Both the position numbers and the translations under genes were made by a program. Of a stretch of 64,000 nucleotides of DNA, positions 63,116 to 64,000 are shown piece after piece; the stretch's first letter is position 1, and the number at the start of each line of letters is the position of its first letter. Origin of the DNA: Miscanthus floridulus (Eukaryota > Streptophyta > Magnoliopsida > Poales > Poaceae); contig NC_089584.1 in NCBI RefSeq assembly GCF_019320115.1, positions 99,373,792 to 99,437,791 of the forward strand. Reading direction: 5' to 3'. Below the pieces are notes generated by a model. It did no database searches and had not been told where the DNA came from. It saw nothing but the letters and a program-made list of their open reading frames with translations.

Positions 63116-63697
63116 ATGATCATGGCAAAGAAAGGTGAGAATATTATTACATTCATAAATGAATTCCTGTATGTACAGTATTCGAAATCTACTTGGTGGA
63201 TTGACTTAGGTGCAACTATTCATGTTGCTAATTCTTTACAGGGATTTCGTTCGACGAGGACTACGCAAAGAAGCGAAAGACACGTTAAAGTTACAAATAG
63301 AGTCCGAGCAGATGTTGAAGCCGTTGCCGATCTTTCTCTAGAGCTTGCTGATGGTTTCACACTTTTACTTAGAGATATACTTTATGTTCCCTCTCTACAG
63401 AGAAACTTGATTAGTGTTTCATGCTTGGACAATGATAGATATGATTGCCATTTTGGAAATGACAAATGTAAGATAACATTTAATAATACATGTGTTGGTC
63501 TTGCTATCTTACAAAATGAGCTTTATTTGTTATCACTACGTGATGATGTGAATGTTGTATACGATGATGGGAACATTGCGTGCGACAATGAGAATGTATC
63601 CTTGTCTACGGATGTAAACAAAAAACAAAAGAGAGCTCACGACGCGTTGTCGAAATTATGGCACTGTCGTTTAGGCCATATTTTGAGGGAGGAATAG
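63116..63697 (+). pseudogene. Protease and pre-integrase of copia copy 2
   Basis: 194 codons open. The protease active site, normally D-S-G, reads WWIDLGATIHVANS, so the catalytic-site serine is replaced. ILYVPSLQRNLISVS and YDCHFGNDKCKI fit the copia protease end. LWHCRLGHI marks the start of the GAG-pre-integrase zinc region. A TAG ends the frame at 63695. Confidence 0.8.
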
Positions 63698-64000
63698 AAA
63701 GACTAGTTAAGAATGATATTCTTCTTTCATTAGAGCTCTCAGATTTAGAACAATGTAGAGAATGCATAAAAGGAAAGTATGTAAAGAAAATTAAGAAAGA
63801 TGTCAAACGAAGCGTAGAAATTTTACAGATTATTCACACAGACATCTATGGTCCATTTTCTGTAAAGAGTGTGGATGGTTATGATTCGTTCATAACATTC
63901 ACAGATGATTACTCCCGTATGGTTATATTTATCCGATCAAAGAAATAACAGAAGCATTGATACATTTAAGATATTTAAGGTAGAAGTTGAAAACCAACAC
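63658..64000 (+). pseudogene. Integrase N-terminal part of copia copy 2 (cut by window edge)
   Basis: A second frame continues with ERLVKNDILLSLELSDLEQC, CRECIKGKYVKK, then IIHTDIYGPF and TDDYSR, the integrase core start with the first catalytic Asp. A frame break and stop near 63946 follow RSKK. The domain runs on beyond 64000. Confidence 0.8.

Larger units (their letters stand above)
60978..64000 (+). mobile_element. Ty1/copia element, internal part (copia copy 2)
   Basis: Same family as 1-3455, on the opposite strand. Order: primer site, telo-box-rich GC leader (61000-61850), AT-rich leader with stem-loops (62001-62220), gag remnant (62285-63110), protease and pre-integrase (63116-63697), start of integrase to the window edge. 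Stops in gag and a changed protease active site show it is not functional. Confidence 0.85.

Overview
The window is repeat-rich nuclear DNA from a grass, probably a panicoid (Andropogoneae-like) one. The evidence is two Sirevirus-type Copia elements, Stowaway and Tourist-like MITEs, GC-rich exons with GT-AG introns, and a DUF7086 protein of plant type. Species is inference; nothing in the window fixes it.

Layout. 1-3455: the 5' part of a Ty1/copia element on the minus strand (LTR 2984-3455, Met-tRNA-type primer site, long leader with a ladder of stem-loops), running off the left edge. 3456-6180: intergenic DNA with a large foldback element (4435-4845), a Tourist-like MITE (5171-5334) and a 5'-truncated LINE tail with a 16-bp target duplication (5508-5795). 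6242-6979: an intact single-exon gene for a DUF7086 protein with a TATA box at 6181. From 7033, directly after that gene, a direct tandem array of its 3' flank (about 1.1-kb units A-F) runs to 35214. Two nested Sireviruses, both minus strand, split it: an old, broken one (10929-20802) and a young one (22513-35145) whose LTRs differ at about ten sites.

35215-37619: MITEs and the GC-rich 5' region of the second host gene. 37633-42817: a seven-coding-exon lipid phosphate phosphatase (PAP2 family) gene, 319 aa, all three catalytic motifs intact, with a SINE-like insertion in its long fourth intron. 43.0-50.0 kb: gene-poor DNA with seven copies of one small MITE family, a Harbinger-type element carrying a remnant of an accessory ORF, and a Stowaway element.

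50047-64000: a second copia element of the same family as at the left edge, now on the plus strand. Its 5' LTR was split by a 10.4-kb Ty3/gypsy element (50132-60538). The gypsy element keeps gag and protease, lacks reverse transcriptase and integrase, and carries two tandem spliced-looking antisense ORFs with their own TATA box. The copia gag, protease and the beginning of integrase follow and run off the right edge.

Only two host genes look functional: the DUF7086 gene and the lipid phosphate phosphatase. The rest is a layered record of insertion and deletion whose order can be read from the nesting. The least explained structures are (i) stem-loop ladders in both copia leaders with changing stems around a conserved CCAACG-type loop, (ii) a conserved 31/34-nt segment between gag and pol in both Sireviruses, (iii) LTR-type palindromes placed on either side of the segment between pol and the env-like ORF, and (iv) the duplicated, intron-bearing antisense ORF of the gypsy element.
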